64,000 bases of DNA from Nonomuraea angiospora (GCF_014873145.1 NZ_JADBEK010000001.1:7502001-7566000), one strand, 5' to 3'. Numbered from the stretch's first letter, positions 47,151 through 56,599 are shown. The notes: generated from the letters alone by a model not told the origin. Numbers and translations are program-made.

Positions 47151-47288
47151 CCCCACGCCCGTACGCGCGGGCTCATCGGCGACAGCGGCCCGTCGTAGAG
47201 GCCCCACGCCCCGTACGCGCGGGAGGGGCGGGCTCGTCGGCGACGGCGGCGCGTCGTAGGGGCCCCACGTGCGTACGCGCGGGAGGGG
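47151..47288. repeat. About 60-bp imperfect tandem repeats
   Basis: Two full units and a partial third, each beginning near ccccacg, then gtacgcgcggg, then ctcatcggcgacagcgg or a variant, and ending cgtcgtag-gg. They fill the spacer between the tmk stop and the holB start. The palindromic gtacgcgc core recurs in each unit. Confidence 0.75.
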
Positions 47289-49358
47289 CTAGTCGCGGAT
47301 GGTGGGCATCGTCCAGTCGCCGCGGATGGCGGGCATCGTGCCCGTGGCGTCCTCGGACTCCTGCGGCACCGGGTCCGGCAGGATGTCGCGGATCCGGTCC
47401 TGGATCTGGCGGGTGATCTCCTCGGGCGCCAGCGTGCCGTCCACCACCAGGTAACGCTCGGGCGCAGCCGCGGCCAGTGCCCGGAACTCCTTGCGCACCC
47501 GCTCGTGGAAGTCCAGCGGCTCCGACTCGATCCGGTCGGCGGCCCCGCCCAGCCGGGTCAGCCCCACCTGCGGCGGCGTGTCGATGAGCACCGTCAGGTG
47601 CGGGACCAGCCCGCCGGTGGCCCAAGCGTTGATCTTGGACACGTCCTCGGGGTCGAGCGCCCGCCCGGCCCCCTGGTAGGCCAGGGACGAGTCCACGTAG
47701 CGGTCGGTGATCACGAGCGAGCCCCGGTAGAGCGCGGGACGGATCACCTTCTCCACGTGCTCGGCCCGGTCGGCGGCGTAGAGCAGGGCCTCGGAGCGCG
47801 CCGACAGCCCGCGCTCGGCCGCGTCGAGCAGGATCGCCCGCAGCCGCATGCCGACCTTGGTCGAGCCCGGCTCCCGCGTCTGCACCACGTCGTAGCCCTG
47901 GTCGCGCAGCCAGATGGCGATCAGCCGCGACTGGGTCGTCTTGCCCGACCCCTCGCCGCCCTCGAACGCCACGAACAGCCCGGGCACCGCCTCGGCCGAC
48001 TCGGCCGGGAAGCGCTCGCCGCGCACCGCCGCGATGAGGTCGCCGGCCAGCGAGACGCCCTTCCTGTCGTCCATGTGCCGCAGCGCCAGGATGCCCACGA
48101 CCATCGCGAGCACCCCGCCGATGACCAGCACCAGGTTGGAGCCGTCGAACCGGTAGGCGAGCGCGCCGAACCGCAGCCAGTGGACGTCGAAGATCGCCGC
48201 CAGCGGGTTGGCCACGGCGACCACCAGCAGCAGGGTCACCCGCGCCGTGGACTGCAGGAACGCGAACGTACGGCCCCGCAGCGCGTCCTCGACCTCGAGC
48301 CCGATCAGCGTGTAGCCGATGATCCACGCGATGCCCGCGCACGCCCCCAGCAGCACGGTCAGCATGACCACGATCACCAGGTTGTGCACCAGCGCGGTGG
48401 CCACCAGCACGAGCCCCGCGACGGTGATGGCCAGGCCGAACAGCCGCCGCCGCGACAGCTCGCGCAGCAGCCTGAGGCCGAAGAACATGCCCAGCGCCAT
48501 GCCGACGAAGACCGCGCCGAACACGACGCCGTAGGCCGCGTCGCCGCCGCCGAGCGCCTGGACGTAGATCTTCGCGACGCCGACCACGGCCCCGCCCGCG
48601 GCGAAGGCGCCCAGCATGCCGATGATCAGCCCGCGCACCAGCCGGTTGCCGCCCACGAACCGCCAGCCCTCGACGATCTGCTTGAGCACGGAGGGCGTGG
48701 AGATGGCGCCGTCACGCTTGGGGATCTCGCGCAGCGTGAAGATCAGGACGGCGGAGACGAGGTAGGCGCAGGCGTTGACGACCAGCGCGAGCGACGTGGC
48801 GTCCTGGCCGGACATGAACGGCACCACGCTCGTGAGCATGTCGCCCACCACGGACAGCGCCGCGAACAGCAGGGCCGCGACCGGCGCGGTGCCGTAGGTG
48901 ACGAGCAGGTTGAGCCGGTTGGCCGACTCGAGCTGCTCCTTGCGCACCAGGTTGGGCACCGTGGCGTCCTTGGCCGGGACCCAGAACAGGTTGACGCACT
49001 CGACCAGGACGGTCGCGACGATCACCCACTGGTAGCTGCGGACGAACGGGATCGACAGCACCACGGCGAACCTGAGCAGGTCGGCCACGACCATCATCAG
49101 CCGCCGGTCGAACCGGTCGGCGAACACCCCGGCGAGCGGCCCGAGCAGCACGGCGGGCAGCATCTTGGCGATGAACACCCCGCCGACGGCCAGCGACTGC
49201 AGCCGGTAGTCGCTCTGCGTGAGATTACCGGCCAGGGCGGTCAGCGCCAGGATGTTGAGCCAGTCGCCCAGGCTGCACACCGACATGGCCATCCAAAGCC
49301 GTCGAAACGGCGCATTGGCCAGCACGTGGGCCGGGCGGCTTCGCCCAGGGGCAGTCAT
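47289..49358 (-). CDS. tmk: Fusion of MFS-type membrane domain and thymidylate kinase
   Basis: 689 residues. Residues 1-430 are MFS-like with ten to twelve helices (RRLWMAMSVCSLGDWLNILA, GPLAGVFADRFDRR). Residues 460-670 are dTMP kinase: P-loop FEGGEGSGKTTQ (465-476), QTREPGSTKVGMRLR, DRY motif ITDRYVDSSLAYQG. The kinase makes dTDP from dTMP for DNA synthesis. Long thymidylate kinases with an N-terminal membrane part are known in actinomycetes; the reason for the fusion is not established. No internal frameshift separates the halves. Confidence 0.93.
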   Translation of the reverse strand: MTAPGRSRPAHVLANAPFRRLWMAMSVCSLGDWLNILALTALAGNLTQSDYRLQSLAVGGVFIAKMLPAVLLGPLAGVFADRFDRRLMMVVADLLRFAVVLSIPFVRSYQWVIVATVLVECVNLFWVPAKDATVPNLVRKEQLESANRLNLLVTYGTAPVAALLFAALSVVGDMLTSVVPFMSGQDATSLALVVNACAYLVSAVLIFTLREIPKRDGAISTPSVLKQIVEGWRFVGGNRLVRGLIIGMLGAFAAGGAVVGVAKIYVQALGGGDAAYGVVFGAVFVGMALGMFFGLRLLRELSRRRLFGLAITVAGLVLVATALVHNLVIVVMLTVLLGACAGIAWIIGYTLIGLEVEDALRGRTFAFLQSTARVTLLLVVAVANPLAAIFDVHWLRFGALAYRFDGSNLVLVIGGVLAMVVGILALRHMDDRKGVSLAGDLIAAVRGERFPAESAEAVPGLFVAFEGGEGSGKTTQSRLIAIWLRDQGYDVVQTREPGSTKVGMRLRAILLDAAERGLSARSEALLYAADRAEHVEKVIRPALYRGSLVITDRYVDSSLAYQGAGRALDPEDVSKINAWATGGLVPHLTVLIDTPPQVGLTRLGGAADRIESEPLDFHERVRKEFRALAAAAPERYLVVDGTLAPEEITRQIQDRIRDILPDPVPQESEDATGTMPAIRGDWTMPTIRD

Positions 49359-49490
49359 GATTTCAGCGTATCCAGGAAGTGGGCGGACAACAGACCAGCC
49401 GGATATTCCCGGCCGACTCGGGGCTGAGGGTATTACGTTCGCGGGCCAGCGTGCAGGTTACAGACCTCGAATAGGCCCCCAAAAGCATCA

Positions 49491-50036
49491 TCAATTCATA
49501 ACTCCGGCCTCACGTCGGGCCTCTTCCACCAATGGCCCCCACTCCGCGCGGATCTCCGCGGGCAGCTCCAGCTCGCCCCACAGCTCGACGAGCAGCACCC
49601 CGTCCACATGATCGAGCAGCTCCTGGGGCTCGCCCTCGCACAGCAGCACGGTGTAGGCCGCCCGGCGCGCCTGCCGGTCGGCCAGGTCGTAGACCCGCTC
49701 CCGCAGCCGCACGACGCCCAGCGCCGCCCCGACCGGCAGCCGCCGCAACCTGCTCGGCACGTGGAACGTCCGCCCGCCGCCCGCGCGGGCCGCGAACTCG
49801 ACCTTGGCCTCCAGCGCCAGCCGGAAGCCGGCCGCGTCGAGAATGCGCCCCGCGGTCTCCAGCGTCGGCGACTTCCTGCCGTGCTCGTAGGCCGACAGCG
49901 TGGTCCTCGACGTGCCGCTCACGCTGGCCAGGACGCGCTGATTCATGCTCGCGGCATGCCGGGCCTGCTTGAACAGCTGCCCGCCCCGCTGGGCCCAGAA
50001 GGCGGCATGCGCCGCCTCCATAGGCGAGGAGACCAT
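49491..50036 (-). CDS. XRE-family regulator with C-terminal domain
   Basis: 181 residues. An N-terminal helix-turn-helix (LFKQARHAASMNQRVLASVS, TSRTTLSAYEHGRKSPTLET) is followed by about 110 residues of unknown domain (LLDHVDGVLLVELWGELELP). The ATG at 50036 has ggtggggg before it. A perfect 7+7 palindrome lies just upstream, suggesting autoregulation. No toxin-like partner is seen next to it. Confidence 0.85.
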   Translation of the reverse strand: MVSSPMEAAHAAFWAQRGGQLFKQARHAASMNQRVLASVSGTSRTTLSAYEHGRKSPTLETAGRILDAAGFRLALEAKVEFAARAGGGRTFHVPSRLRRLPVGAALGVVRLRERVYDLADRQARRAAYTVLLCEGEPQELLDHVDGVLLVELWGELELPAEIRAEWGPLVEEARREAGVMN

Positions 50037-50051
50037 CCCCCACCTCCGATC

Positions 50052-50069
50052 AGTATCCGGTTGGATACT
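50052..50069 (-). promoter_or_regulatory. Probable XRE operator
   Basis: AGTATCC-GGTT-GGATACT: two perfect 7-bp arms with a 4-base spacer, 16 bases upstream of the XRE start codon. Position and symmetry fit binding by a dimer of the adjacent regulator. Confidence 0.7.
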
Positions 50070-50111
50070 CTACGCCATCATGACCGCAGGTGACCAGTGG
50101 ATTGCGGAAAG

Positions 50112-51329
50112 TCAGCCGCGCAACTCCAGCAGCGTGATCTCGGGCGGCGCCCCGACGCGCACCGGCGGGCCCCAGAAGCCGGCGCCCCTGGTGACGTAGA
50201 CCTGCACCCCGTCGACCGTGGCCAGGCCGGAGACCACGGGCTGCTGCAGGCCCACCACGAGGTTGAACGGCGCGATCTGCCCGCCGTGCGTGTGGCCGGA
50301 CAGCTGCAGGTCGACGCCGTGGCGAGCGGCCTGGGCGACCTGGACCGGCTGGTGTGCCAGCAGCACCGTGGACCGGCCGGTGTCCCGGCCGCCCAGCGCC
50401 TTGTCGAAGTCGGGCCCGTCGCCCGCCGAGGCGCCGTTGAGGTCGTTGACCCCGGCGAGGTCGAGCACGGCGCCCTGGTGCCTGATCTCCACGCGCTCGT
50501 TACGCAGCGAGCGTACGCCGAGCTGATCGAGCTCCTCGATCCACTCCATGGGCCCGCTGGGAGCGAAGTATTCGTGGTTGCCGGTCACGAAATATGCCCC
50601 GTAACGGGACTCCAGGCTCTTCAGCGGCTGCGCCAGCGGCCCCAACTGGGCCACCGACCCGTCGACCAGGTCGCCCACGATCGCCACCACGTCGGCCTCC
50701 AGGCCGTTGATCATGCGGACGATCCGCTCGGTGTGCCCCCTGCCCGTGAGCGGCCCCAGGTGGATGTCGCTCACCACGGCGAACCGCAGGCCGCTGAGCC
50801 GTGAATCCAGCTTCGGCAGGGCCACCTTGACGCGTTCGATCACGGGGTCGCCCAGGGCGCTCGTCATGCCGTACCCGACCGTGCCCAGCGCTCCCACGCC
50901 CGCGATGGCGGCGGTGGTCCGCCCCAGGAAGAGCCTCCTGCTGATCGGGGCCACCACGGGAGCGGGCTCCGGAGGCGCCGGGGCGCCCGCCATGGCGGGC
51001 ACGGGCACCGGCGCCGCCTCGGGCGCCACAGCCTGCCGCGAGGCCCTGCGCAGGACGAGCGCGGCCACCGCCCGCGGCACCTCCAGCACCACGAGGAAGA
51101 CGATCAGGTAGAACATCAGCGCCAGCCAGACGTAGCCCGGCCAGGCCAGCCAGTGCCCGAGGTCCATCCGCGTGGCCGCGAACGTGGCCACGACGAGCAC
51201 CACCAGCCCCACCACGCCCCACGTCAGCGCCTTGCGCAGCCGCCCGGGGGCCGTGGTGGAACGGACCATCCGCTGCCACAGATAAAGGTGTGCCAGCAGG
51301 ACCAGGCCCGCGAAGAACAAGACGATCAC
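50112..51329 (-). CDS. Membrane-anchored metallophosphoesterase (YkuE/YaeI-like)
   Basis: 405 residues: three N-terminal helices (LFFAGLVLLAHLYLW, WGVVGLVVLVVATF, WLALMFYLIVFLVVL), a Pro/Ala linker, a twin-arginine-like SRRLFLGRTTAAIAGVG segment, then a calcineurin-like domain with SDIHLG, GDLVDG, GNHEYF, LAHQP and SGHTHGGQ giving all metal ligands. Likely hydrolyses phosphodiesters or lipid-linked phosphates outside the membrane. Confidence 0.92.
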   Translation of the reverse strand: MIVLFFAGLVLLAHLYLWQRMVRSTTAPGRLRKALTWGVVGLVVLVVATFAATRMDLGHWLAWPGYVWLALMFYLIVFLVVLEVPRAVAALVLRRASRQAVAPEAAPVPVPAMAGAPAPPEPAPVVAPISRRLFLGRTTAAIAGVGALGTVGYGMTSALGDPVIERVKVALPKLDSRLSGLRFAVVSDIHLGPLTGRGHTERIVRMINGLEADVVAIVGDLVDGSVAQLGPLAQPLKSLESRYGAYFVTGNHEYFAPSGPMEWIEELDQLGVRSLRNERVEIRHQGAVLDLAGVNDLNGASAGDGPDFDKALGGRDTGRSTVLLAHQPVQVAQAARHGVDLQLSGHTHGGQIAPFNLVVGLQQPVVSGLATVDGVQVYVTRGAGFWGPPVRVGAPPEITLLELRG

Positions 51330-51345
51330 AGCATCGATGCTACTT

Positions 51346-51370
51346 GCGGGGCCGCGTCCGGCGGCCCCGC
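51346..51370 (-). terminator. topA 3' hairpin
   Basis: Perfect 10-bp stem GCGGGGCCGC / GCGGCCCCGC with a 5-base loop, between the topA stop and the start of the phosphoesterase gene. No U-tract follows, as is common for actinobacterial terminator-like hairpins. Confidence 0.6.
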
Positions 51371-51387
51371 GGACCTCGTGATTCGCC

Positions 51388-54072
51388 CTACGACTTGGCC
51401 GCCGGCTTCTTCGCGGGAGCCTTCTTCGCCGGCGCCTTCCGCGTGGTGGTCTTCTTGGCCGCCGGCGCCCGCTCGCGCCGCTCGGCCAGCAGCTCGGCCG
51501 CCCGCTCGGTCGTGATGTCCTCGACCGTGTCGCCCTTGCGCAGCGACGCGTTCGTCTCGCCGTCGGTCACGTAAGGCCCGAACCGCCCCTCCTTCACCAC
51601 GATGGGCTTCTTGGAGTTGGGGTCGGCGCCCAGCTCGCGCAGCGGCGCCGCCGCCGCGGCCCGCCGGCCGCGCTGCTTCGGCTGCGCGAACAGCTCCTTG
51701 GCCTGCTCGATCGTGACCGTCAGCAGGTCTTCTTCGGAGGCCAGCGAGCGCGAGTCGGTGCCCTTCTTCAGGTAGGGGCCGAACTTGCCGTTGGAGGCCA
51801 CGACCTCCTCGCCCTCCAGCTCGCCCACGAGCCTGGGGATCGACAGCAGCTTGAGCGCGTCCTCGAGCGTGATCGTGTCCAGCGACATCGTCTTGAACAG
51901 CGACGACGTGCGCGGCTTGGGCGCGTCGGCCTTCTTCGTCCGCTTCTTGGGCGCCTCGTCCTCGGGCGGCTCGGGCAGGACCTCCGTCACGTACGGGCCG
52001 TAGCGGCCGTCCTTGGCCACGATCAGGTTGCCGGACACCGGGTCGCGCCCGAGCTCCCGGTCGCCCGTCGGCCTGGAGAACAGCTCCTCGGCCTTCTCCG
52101 CCGTCAGCTCGTCGGGCGTCATGTCCTCGGGCACGTTGACCCGCGCGCCGTCCCTGTCGAGGTAAGGCCCGTAGCGCCCGACCCGCAGCACGATGTCCGT
52201 GCCCTTGACCGGGAACGAGCTGATCTCCTTGGCGTCGATGTCACCGAGGTCGGTGACCATCTCCTTCAGGCCCTCGTCGCCGTCGGAGCCGTAGTAGAAG
52301 CGCTGCAGCTCCGGCACCCGCTCGGCCCGGTCGTTGGCGATGTCGTCGAGGACCTTCTCCATCTCGGCCGTGAAGTCGTAGTCGACCAGGTTGCCGAAAT
52401 GCTGCTCCAGCAGGTTGACCACGGCGAACGCCAGGAACGACGGCACCAGCGCCGTGCCCTTCTTGAACACGTAGCCGCGGTCGAGGATGGTGCCGATGAT
52501 CGAGGCGTACGTCGAAGGCCGCCCGATCTCGCGGTCCTCCAGCTCCTTGACCAGCGACGCCTCGGTGTAACGCGCGGGCGGCTTGGTCGAGTGGCCCGCC
52601 ACGTCGAGCCTGGTGACGCTGAGGGCGTCGCCCTCCGCCAGGTTGGGCAGCCGCTTCTCGGAGTCGTCGCGGTCGGTCGAGGGGTCGTCGGCCCCCTCCA
52701 CGTACGCCTTGAGGAACCCGTAGAACGTGATCGTCCGCCCGGAGGCGCTGAACTCGACGTCCTCGCCCGACGACGACCTGCCGCCCACCTTGACCGTGAT
52801 CGACTCGCCGACCGCGTCCTTCATCTGCGAGGACACCGTGCGCTGCCAGATCAGCTCGTACAGCCGGAACATGTCGCCCGACAGCCCGGTCTCGCCCGGC
52901 GTGCGGAACTCCTCGCCCGACGGCCGGATCGCCTCGTGCGCCTCCTGCGCGCTCTTCACCTTGCTGCTGTAGACGCGCGGCTTGTCGGGCACGTACGCGG
53001 CCCCGTACAGCTTGATCGCCTGCGACCTGGCGGCCGCCACGGCGGTCTCCGACAGCGTGATGCTGTCGGTACGCATGTAGGTGATGAAGCCGTTCTCGTA
53101 GAGCCGCTGCGCCACCTGCATCGTGTACTTCGCGGAGAACCCCAGCTTCCGGCTGGCCTCCTGCTGCAGCGTGGTCGTCCGGAACGGCGCGTACGGCTTG
53201 CGCGTGTACGGCTTGCGCTCGACGGACTTGACCGCGAACGACGCGCCCCTCAGCCGCCCGGCCAGCTCGCCCGCGGCCTGCTCGGACAGGTGGAGCACGT
53301 CGACGTTCTTGAGCCGCCCGGTGCTGGCGAAGTCGCGGCCCTGCGCCACCCGCTTGCCGTCGACCCCCGTGAGGGTCGCGGTGAAGTCACGCGGCCGCTC
53401 CTCGGACTTGCCGGTGTCGAAGAGCGCCTGCAGGTCCCAGTAGTGGGCGGCCGTGAACGCCATGCGCTCCCGCTCCCGCTCCACCACCAGCCTCGTCGCC
53501 ACCGACTGCACGCGGCCGGCCGACAGGCGCGGCTTGACCTTCTTCCACAGGACCGGGCTGACCTCGTAGCCGTAGAGGCGGTCGAGGATGCGCCGGGTCT
53601 CCTGGGCGTCGACCAGGCGCAGGTTGAGGTCGCGCGGGTTGGCCACGGCGTCCTGGATGGCCTGCGGGGTGATCTCGTGGAACACCATGCGGTGGACCGG
53701 GACCTTGGGCTTGAGCACCTCGCGCAGGTGCCAGGCGATGGCCTCGCCCTCGCGGTCCTCGTCAGTGGCCAGATAGAGCTCGTCGGCGTCCTTCAGCAGC
53801 TGCCGCAGCTTGTTGACCTGCGACCGCTTGTCCGGGTTGACGACGTACAGCGGCTCGAACTCGTGCTCGACATTGACCCCGAGGCGGGCCCATGGGGCTC
53901 CCTTGTACTTCTCGGGGATGTCGTCGGCCTTCTCCGGAAGGTCACGGATGTGGCCGATGCTCGATTCGACGATGTAGCCGCGCCCGAGGTACCCGGCGAT
54001 CGTCTTCGCCTTGGCGGGCGACTCGACGATCACCAGGCGTGTTCCGCCGGCGCTGCCGTTCTTGGCTGGCAC
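51388..54072 (-). CDS. topA: DNA topoisomerase I
   Basis: 894 residues. Relaxes negative supercoils. TOPRIM marks LVIVESPAKAKTIAGYLGRG and ATDEDREGEAIAWHL; active-site Tyr in FITYMRTDSITL; then several C-terminal TOPRIM_C repeats, each with a GRYGPY or GKFGPY motif and no zinc fingers, ending in a Lys/Ala tail (KKAPAKKAPAKKPAAKS), as in Mycobacterium and Streptomyces enzymes. GTG at 54072 with ggaag upstream fits best; the frame stays open 18 codons further. Confidence 0.97.
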   Translation of the reverse strand: MPAKNGSAGGTRLVIVESPAKAKTIAGYLGRGYIVESSIGHIRDLPEKADDIPEKYKGAPWARLGVNVEHEFEPLYVVNPDKRSQVNKLRQLLKDADELYLATDEDREGEAIAWHLREVLKPKVPVHRMVFHEITPQAIQDAVANPRDLNLRLVDAQETRRILDRLYGYEVSPVLWKKVKPRLSAGRVQSVATRLVVERERERMAFTAAHYWDLQALFDTGKSEERPRDFTATLTGVDGKRVAQGRDFASTGRLKNVDVLHLSEQAAGELAGRLRGASFAVKSVERKPYTRKPYAPFRTTTLQQEASRKLGFSAKYTMQVAQRLYENGFITYMRTDSITLSETAVAAARSQAIKLYGAAYVPDKPRVYSSKVKSAQEAHEAIRPSGEEFRTPGETGLSGDMFRLYELIWQRTVSSQMKDAVGESITVKVGGRSSSGEDVEFSASGRTITFYGFLKAYVEGADDPSTDRDDSEKRLPNLAEGDALSVTRLDVAGHSTKPPARYTEASLVKELEDREIGRPSTYASIIGTILDRGYVFKKGTALVPSFLAFAVVNLLEQHFGNLVDYDFTAEMEKVLDDIANDRAERVPELQRFYYGSDGDEGLKEMVTDLGDIDAKEISSFPVKGTDIVLRVGRYGPYLDRDGARVNVPEDMTPDELTAEKAEELFSRPTGDRELGRDPVSGNLIVAKDGRYGPYVTEVLPEPPEDEAPKKRTKKADAPKPRTSSLFKTMSLDTITLEDALKLLSIPRLVGELEGEEVVASNGKFGPYLKKGTDSRSLASEEDLLTVTIEQAKELFAQPKQRGRRAAAAAPLRELGADPNSKKPIVVKEGRFGPYVTDGETNASLRKGDTVEDITTERAAELLAERRERAPAAKKTTTRKAPAKKAPAKKPAAKS

Positions 54073-54262
54073 GCTGCTTCCTACCTCGCTGTTCGCTTTG
54101 CAAATCCCCCTGCCGGGAGTCGGCACAGACTGAAAGGTAACCCGACTCGCGGAAATTTCCTTCCCCCGGGCTACCCACTAGCTTCCGGGTCCACCCACAA
54201 GCACGCAGAATAAGGCCCATCGAGCGGCATGGCGCCCTGACTCACCCTGGAGACTAATCGTT

Positions 54263-54448
54263 GTGCTCGACTACTCCTACATGGATATCTTCATTCCACG
54301 CGATCTCACTCGTGAAGCAGCACGTCAGCTGCTGACCGAACACGCAGAGTACGGGCAGTGGGAGCTGGCCCGCGTACGCGTGTACCCCGACGGGAGCCGC
54401 CACGTACGGCTACGTCGCAAGGTCATGCGGGTACGCAGCACGCTGTGA
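54263..54448 (+). CDS. DUF5703 small protein
   Basis: 61 residues starting MLDYSYMDIFIPRDLTREAA, followed by LLTEHAEYGQWELARVRVYP and DGSRHVRLRRK, which fits the actinobacterial DUF5703 family in length and pattern. GTG start at 54263 with ggag ten bases before. Basic C-terminus; function unknown. It is divergent from topA. Confidence 0.87.
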   Translation: MLDYSYMDIFIPRDLTREAARQLLTEHAEYGQWELARVRVYPDGSRHVRLRRKVMRVRSTL

Positions 54449-54460
54449 ACCCCGGACATG

Positions 54461-54535
54461 GCTTTGCCCGCCCCGGGCCGCGCCCCCGGAACGGGCAAAG
54501 CGTCTAACGCTGACCGCTCACAGGCTGTGAGCGGT
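54461..54535. terminator. Two hairpins between convergent genes
   Basis: First stem GCTTTGCCCG / CGGGCAAAGC (54461-54470 with 54492-54501). Second, perfect: ACCGCTCACAG-G-CTGTGAGCGGT (54513-54535). Together they separate the DUF5703 gene from the chaplin-like gene that ends at 54567, and probably terminate both. Confidence 0.75.
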
Positions 54536-54566
54536 AGCCGTCCTTGTTACGTGCTGCCTGATTCCC

Positions 54567-56579
54567 TTACTTCCGGCCGAACCGGAACCGGCGGGCGGTC
54601 CCGAACAGCGTCGCCGAGGCGGCGAACATCGCGCCGATCATGAGGGCGAGCAGGGAGCTGGAGTTCATCCCCCCGAGGCCGGCGGGCTGCTCGGCGCTCA
54701 TCAGGCCGCTGACCGGCAGGCCGCGGGTGGCCGAGGTCACGGCGCCGCCGACCGGGGTGCCGGCCACCAGGCCGGTCGCCGGGTCGAGCACGGACACGGC
54801 GCCGCTGGAGGCGGCGGGGCGCCCGGCCCCGTCGACCAGGCCGGCCGCGTGCTTCTTCTTCGGCTGGGCCGGGGTCTGCGCCTGGCCGGGCAGGCCGGGC
54901 AGCTCGGGCAGGCTCGGCAGGCCGAACGTCTGAGCGGCGTCCTCGACCAGCGGCACCGAGGTCAGACCCGTACCGGTGACCTCCTGCAGCTTGCCGGTCA
55001 CGCCCAGCTGCTGCGGAACCCCGGCCAGGTCGTTGCCCTTCTGGGCGGCGCCGGCGAGGTCCTGCGCGCCGCCCAGGACCGGGACGGCGGGCAGCATGGG
55101 CAGCAGCCCGCCCTTGGAGCCCTTGCCGGCCGTCCTCTCGACGCCGCCGCGGACGTATCCGTGCCCGTACCCGGGCTTGCCGACGTTCGCCCCGCCGAGG
55201 CACCCGGCCGCGGCGTCGCCGAGGACGGCCGCCGCGTTGCCGCAGACGTTGATGGGAGCGGCGATCGGGGCGATGATCTGGTTGCCCGCGAGCACCCCGG
55301 CGCGGCCGGAGGTGTGGTTGCCGCCGCCACCGGTGCGGTCGACCTTGGCCCCGCCCTTGCAGTGGGCCCTGGAGGCGCCGAGCACGGCGGCCGCGTTGCC
55401 GCAGATGTTGATCGGGGCGGTGATCGGGGCGATCACCTGGTTGCCGCTCAGCACGCCGGCCCGGCCGGAGGTGTGGTTGCCACCGGCGCCGGTGCCGCCG
55501 TTCTTCACGCGGGCGCCGCCCTTGCAGCCGGCGAACGCGTGCCCGACCAGGGCGACCGCGTTGCCGCAGACGTTGACGGGCGCGCTGATCGGCGCCACCA
55601 CCTGGTTGCCGCTGAGGACGCCCGCCTGGCCGGAGGTGACGTTGCCGCCCGCCCCGGACCCGCGGCGGGTGTTCTCGACCTTGGCGCCGCCCTCGCACCG
55701 GGCGACGGCGTTGCCCACGGCGTTGCCGCAGACGTTGACGGGCGCGCTGATCGGGGCGATCACCTGGTTGCCGCTGCCGACCCCGAAGCGTCCGTCGGTG
55801 TCGTTGCCCGAGGAGCCCACGGGGCCGCGGGGGCCGTGGTAGCCGTCCCGGCCGCCGCCGTTGGTGACGGTCGAGCCACCCTTGCAGCCCGCGAACGCCC
55901 GGCCGACGACGGCGATGGCGTTGCCGCAGATGTTGACCGGCGCGGAGATCGGCGCGACGACCTGGTTGCCGCCCAGCACGCTGGCGTTGCCCGAGGTGCG
56001 GTTGCCGCCCGCGCCCTGTCCGGTGTTGTGGACGCTGGAGCCGCCCTTGCAGCCCGCCGTCGCGTCGCCGAAGATCGCGACCGCGTTGCCGCAGGCGTTG
56101 ATCGGCGCGGAGATCGGCGCGGTGATCTGGTTGCCGCCGAGCACGCTGGCGTCGCCGGAGGTGCGGTTGCCGCCCGCGCCGCCCTTGCCCTGGTTGCGAA
56201 CGGTGGCGCCGCCCTTGCAGCCGGCGTCGGACCTGCCGACCAGGGAGATGGCGTTGCCGCAGGCGTTGACCGGGACGCTGATGGGCGCGTTCACCTGGTT
56301 GCCGCCGAGCACGCTCGCGTTGCCCGAGGTGCGGTTGCCGGGGATGCCGCCCTTGTTGACGACCTCGGCGCCGCCCTGCGAGCTGGCCGAGGAACTGCCG
56401 ATCGCGCCGACGGAGTTGCCGCTGATGTCGATGGGCAGGGAGATCGGCAGGTCGACCTGGTTGCCGCCGCCGACGGACGCGTCGCCCGAGGTGTCGGCCA
56501 GGGCGGTGCCGCCGCCGAACGACATGACGGCAACGGCGAGCAGGGCCGCGGGAGTAGATACCTTTGCCCACGTACGCAT
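54567..56579 (-). CDS. Chaplin-like surface protein with eight repeats
   Basis: 670 residues. A signal peptide (MRTWAKVSTPAALLAVAVMS, cut after ALA) is followed by eight chaplin-type units of the form GNQVVAPISAPVNVCGNAVA, then AGCKGGA. Units 2-8 have the Cys pair; unit 1 (PISLPIDISGNS) lacks it. A Pro/Gly-rich region follows, and the C-terminus is one membrane helix plus RRFRFGRK. No LPxTG/LAxTG sortase motif precedes that helix. Chaplins form amyloid-like hydrophobic sheaths on aerial hyphae and spores; usual ones have one or two units. ATG at 56579 has aggag upstream. Confidence 0.9.
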   Translation of the reverse strand: MRTWAKVSTPAALLAVAVMSFGGGTALADTSGDASVGGGNQVDLPISLPIDISGNSVGAIGSSSASSQGGAEVVNKGGIPGNRTSGNASVLGGNQVNAPISVPVNACGNAISLVGRSDAGCKGGATVRNQGKGGAGGNRTSGDASVLGGNQITAPISAPINACGNAVAIFGDATAGCKGGSSVHNTGQGAGGNRTSGNASVLGGNQVVAPISAPVNICGNAIAVVGRAFAGCKGGSTVTNGGGRDGYHGPRGPVGSSGNDTDGRFGVGSGNQVIAPISAPVNVCGNAVGNAVARCEGGAKVENTRRGSGAGGNVTSGQAGVLSGNQVVAPISAPVNVCGNAVALVGHAFAGCKGGARVKNGGTGAGGNHTSGRAGVLSGNQVIAPITAPINICGNAAAVLGASRAHCKGGAKVDRTGGGGNHTSGRAGVLAGNQIIAPIAAPINVCGNAAAVLGDAAAGCLGGANVGKPGYGHGYVRGGVERTAGKGSKGGLLPMLPAVPVLGGAQDLAGAAQKGNDLAGVPQQLGVTGKLQEVTGTGLTSVPLVEDAAQTFGLPSLPELPGLPGQAQTPAQPKKKHAAGLVDGAGRPAASSGAVSVLDPATGLVAGTPVGGAVTSATRGLPVSGLMSAEQPAGLGGMNSSSLLALMIGAMFAASATLFGTARRFRFGRK

Positions 56580-56599
56580 GAGAATGCTCCTAGTGGTTC

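Noticed and set aside
54567..54700. Sortase signal at the chaplin C-terminus
   Set aside because: The residues before the last membrane helix read SAEQPAGLGGMNSS; no LPxTG, LAxTG or close variant is present.
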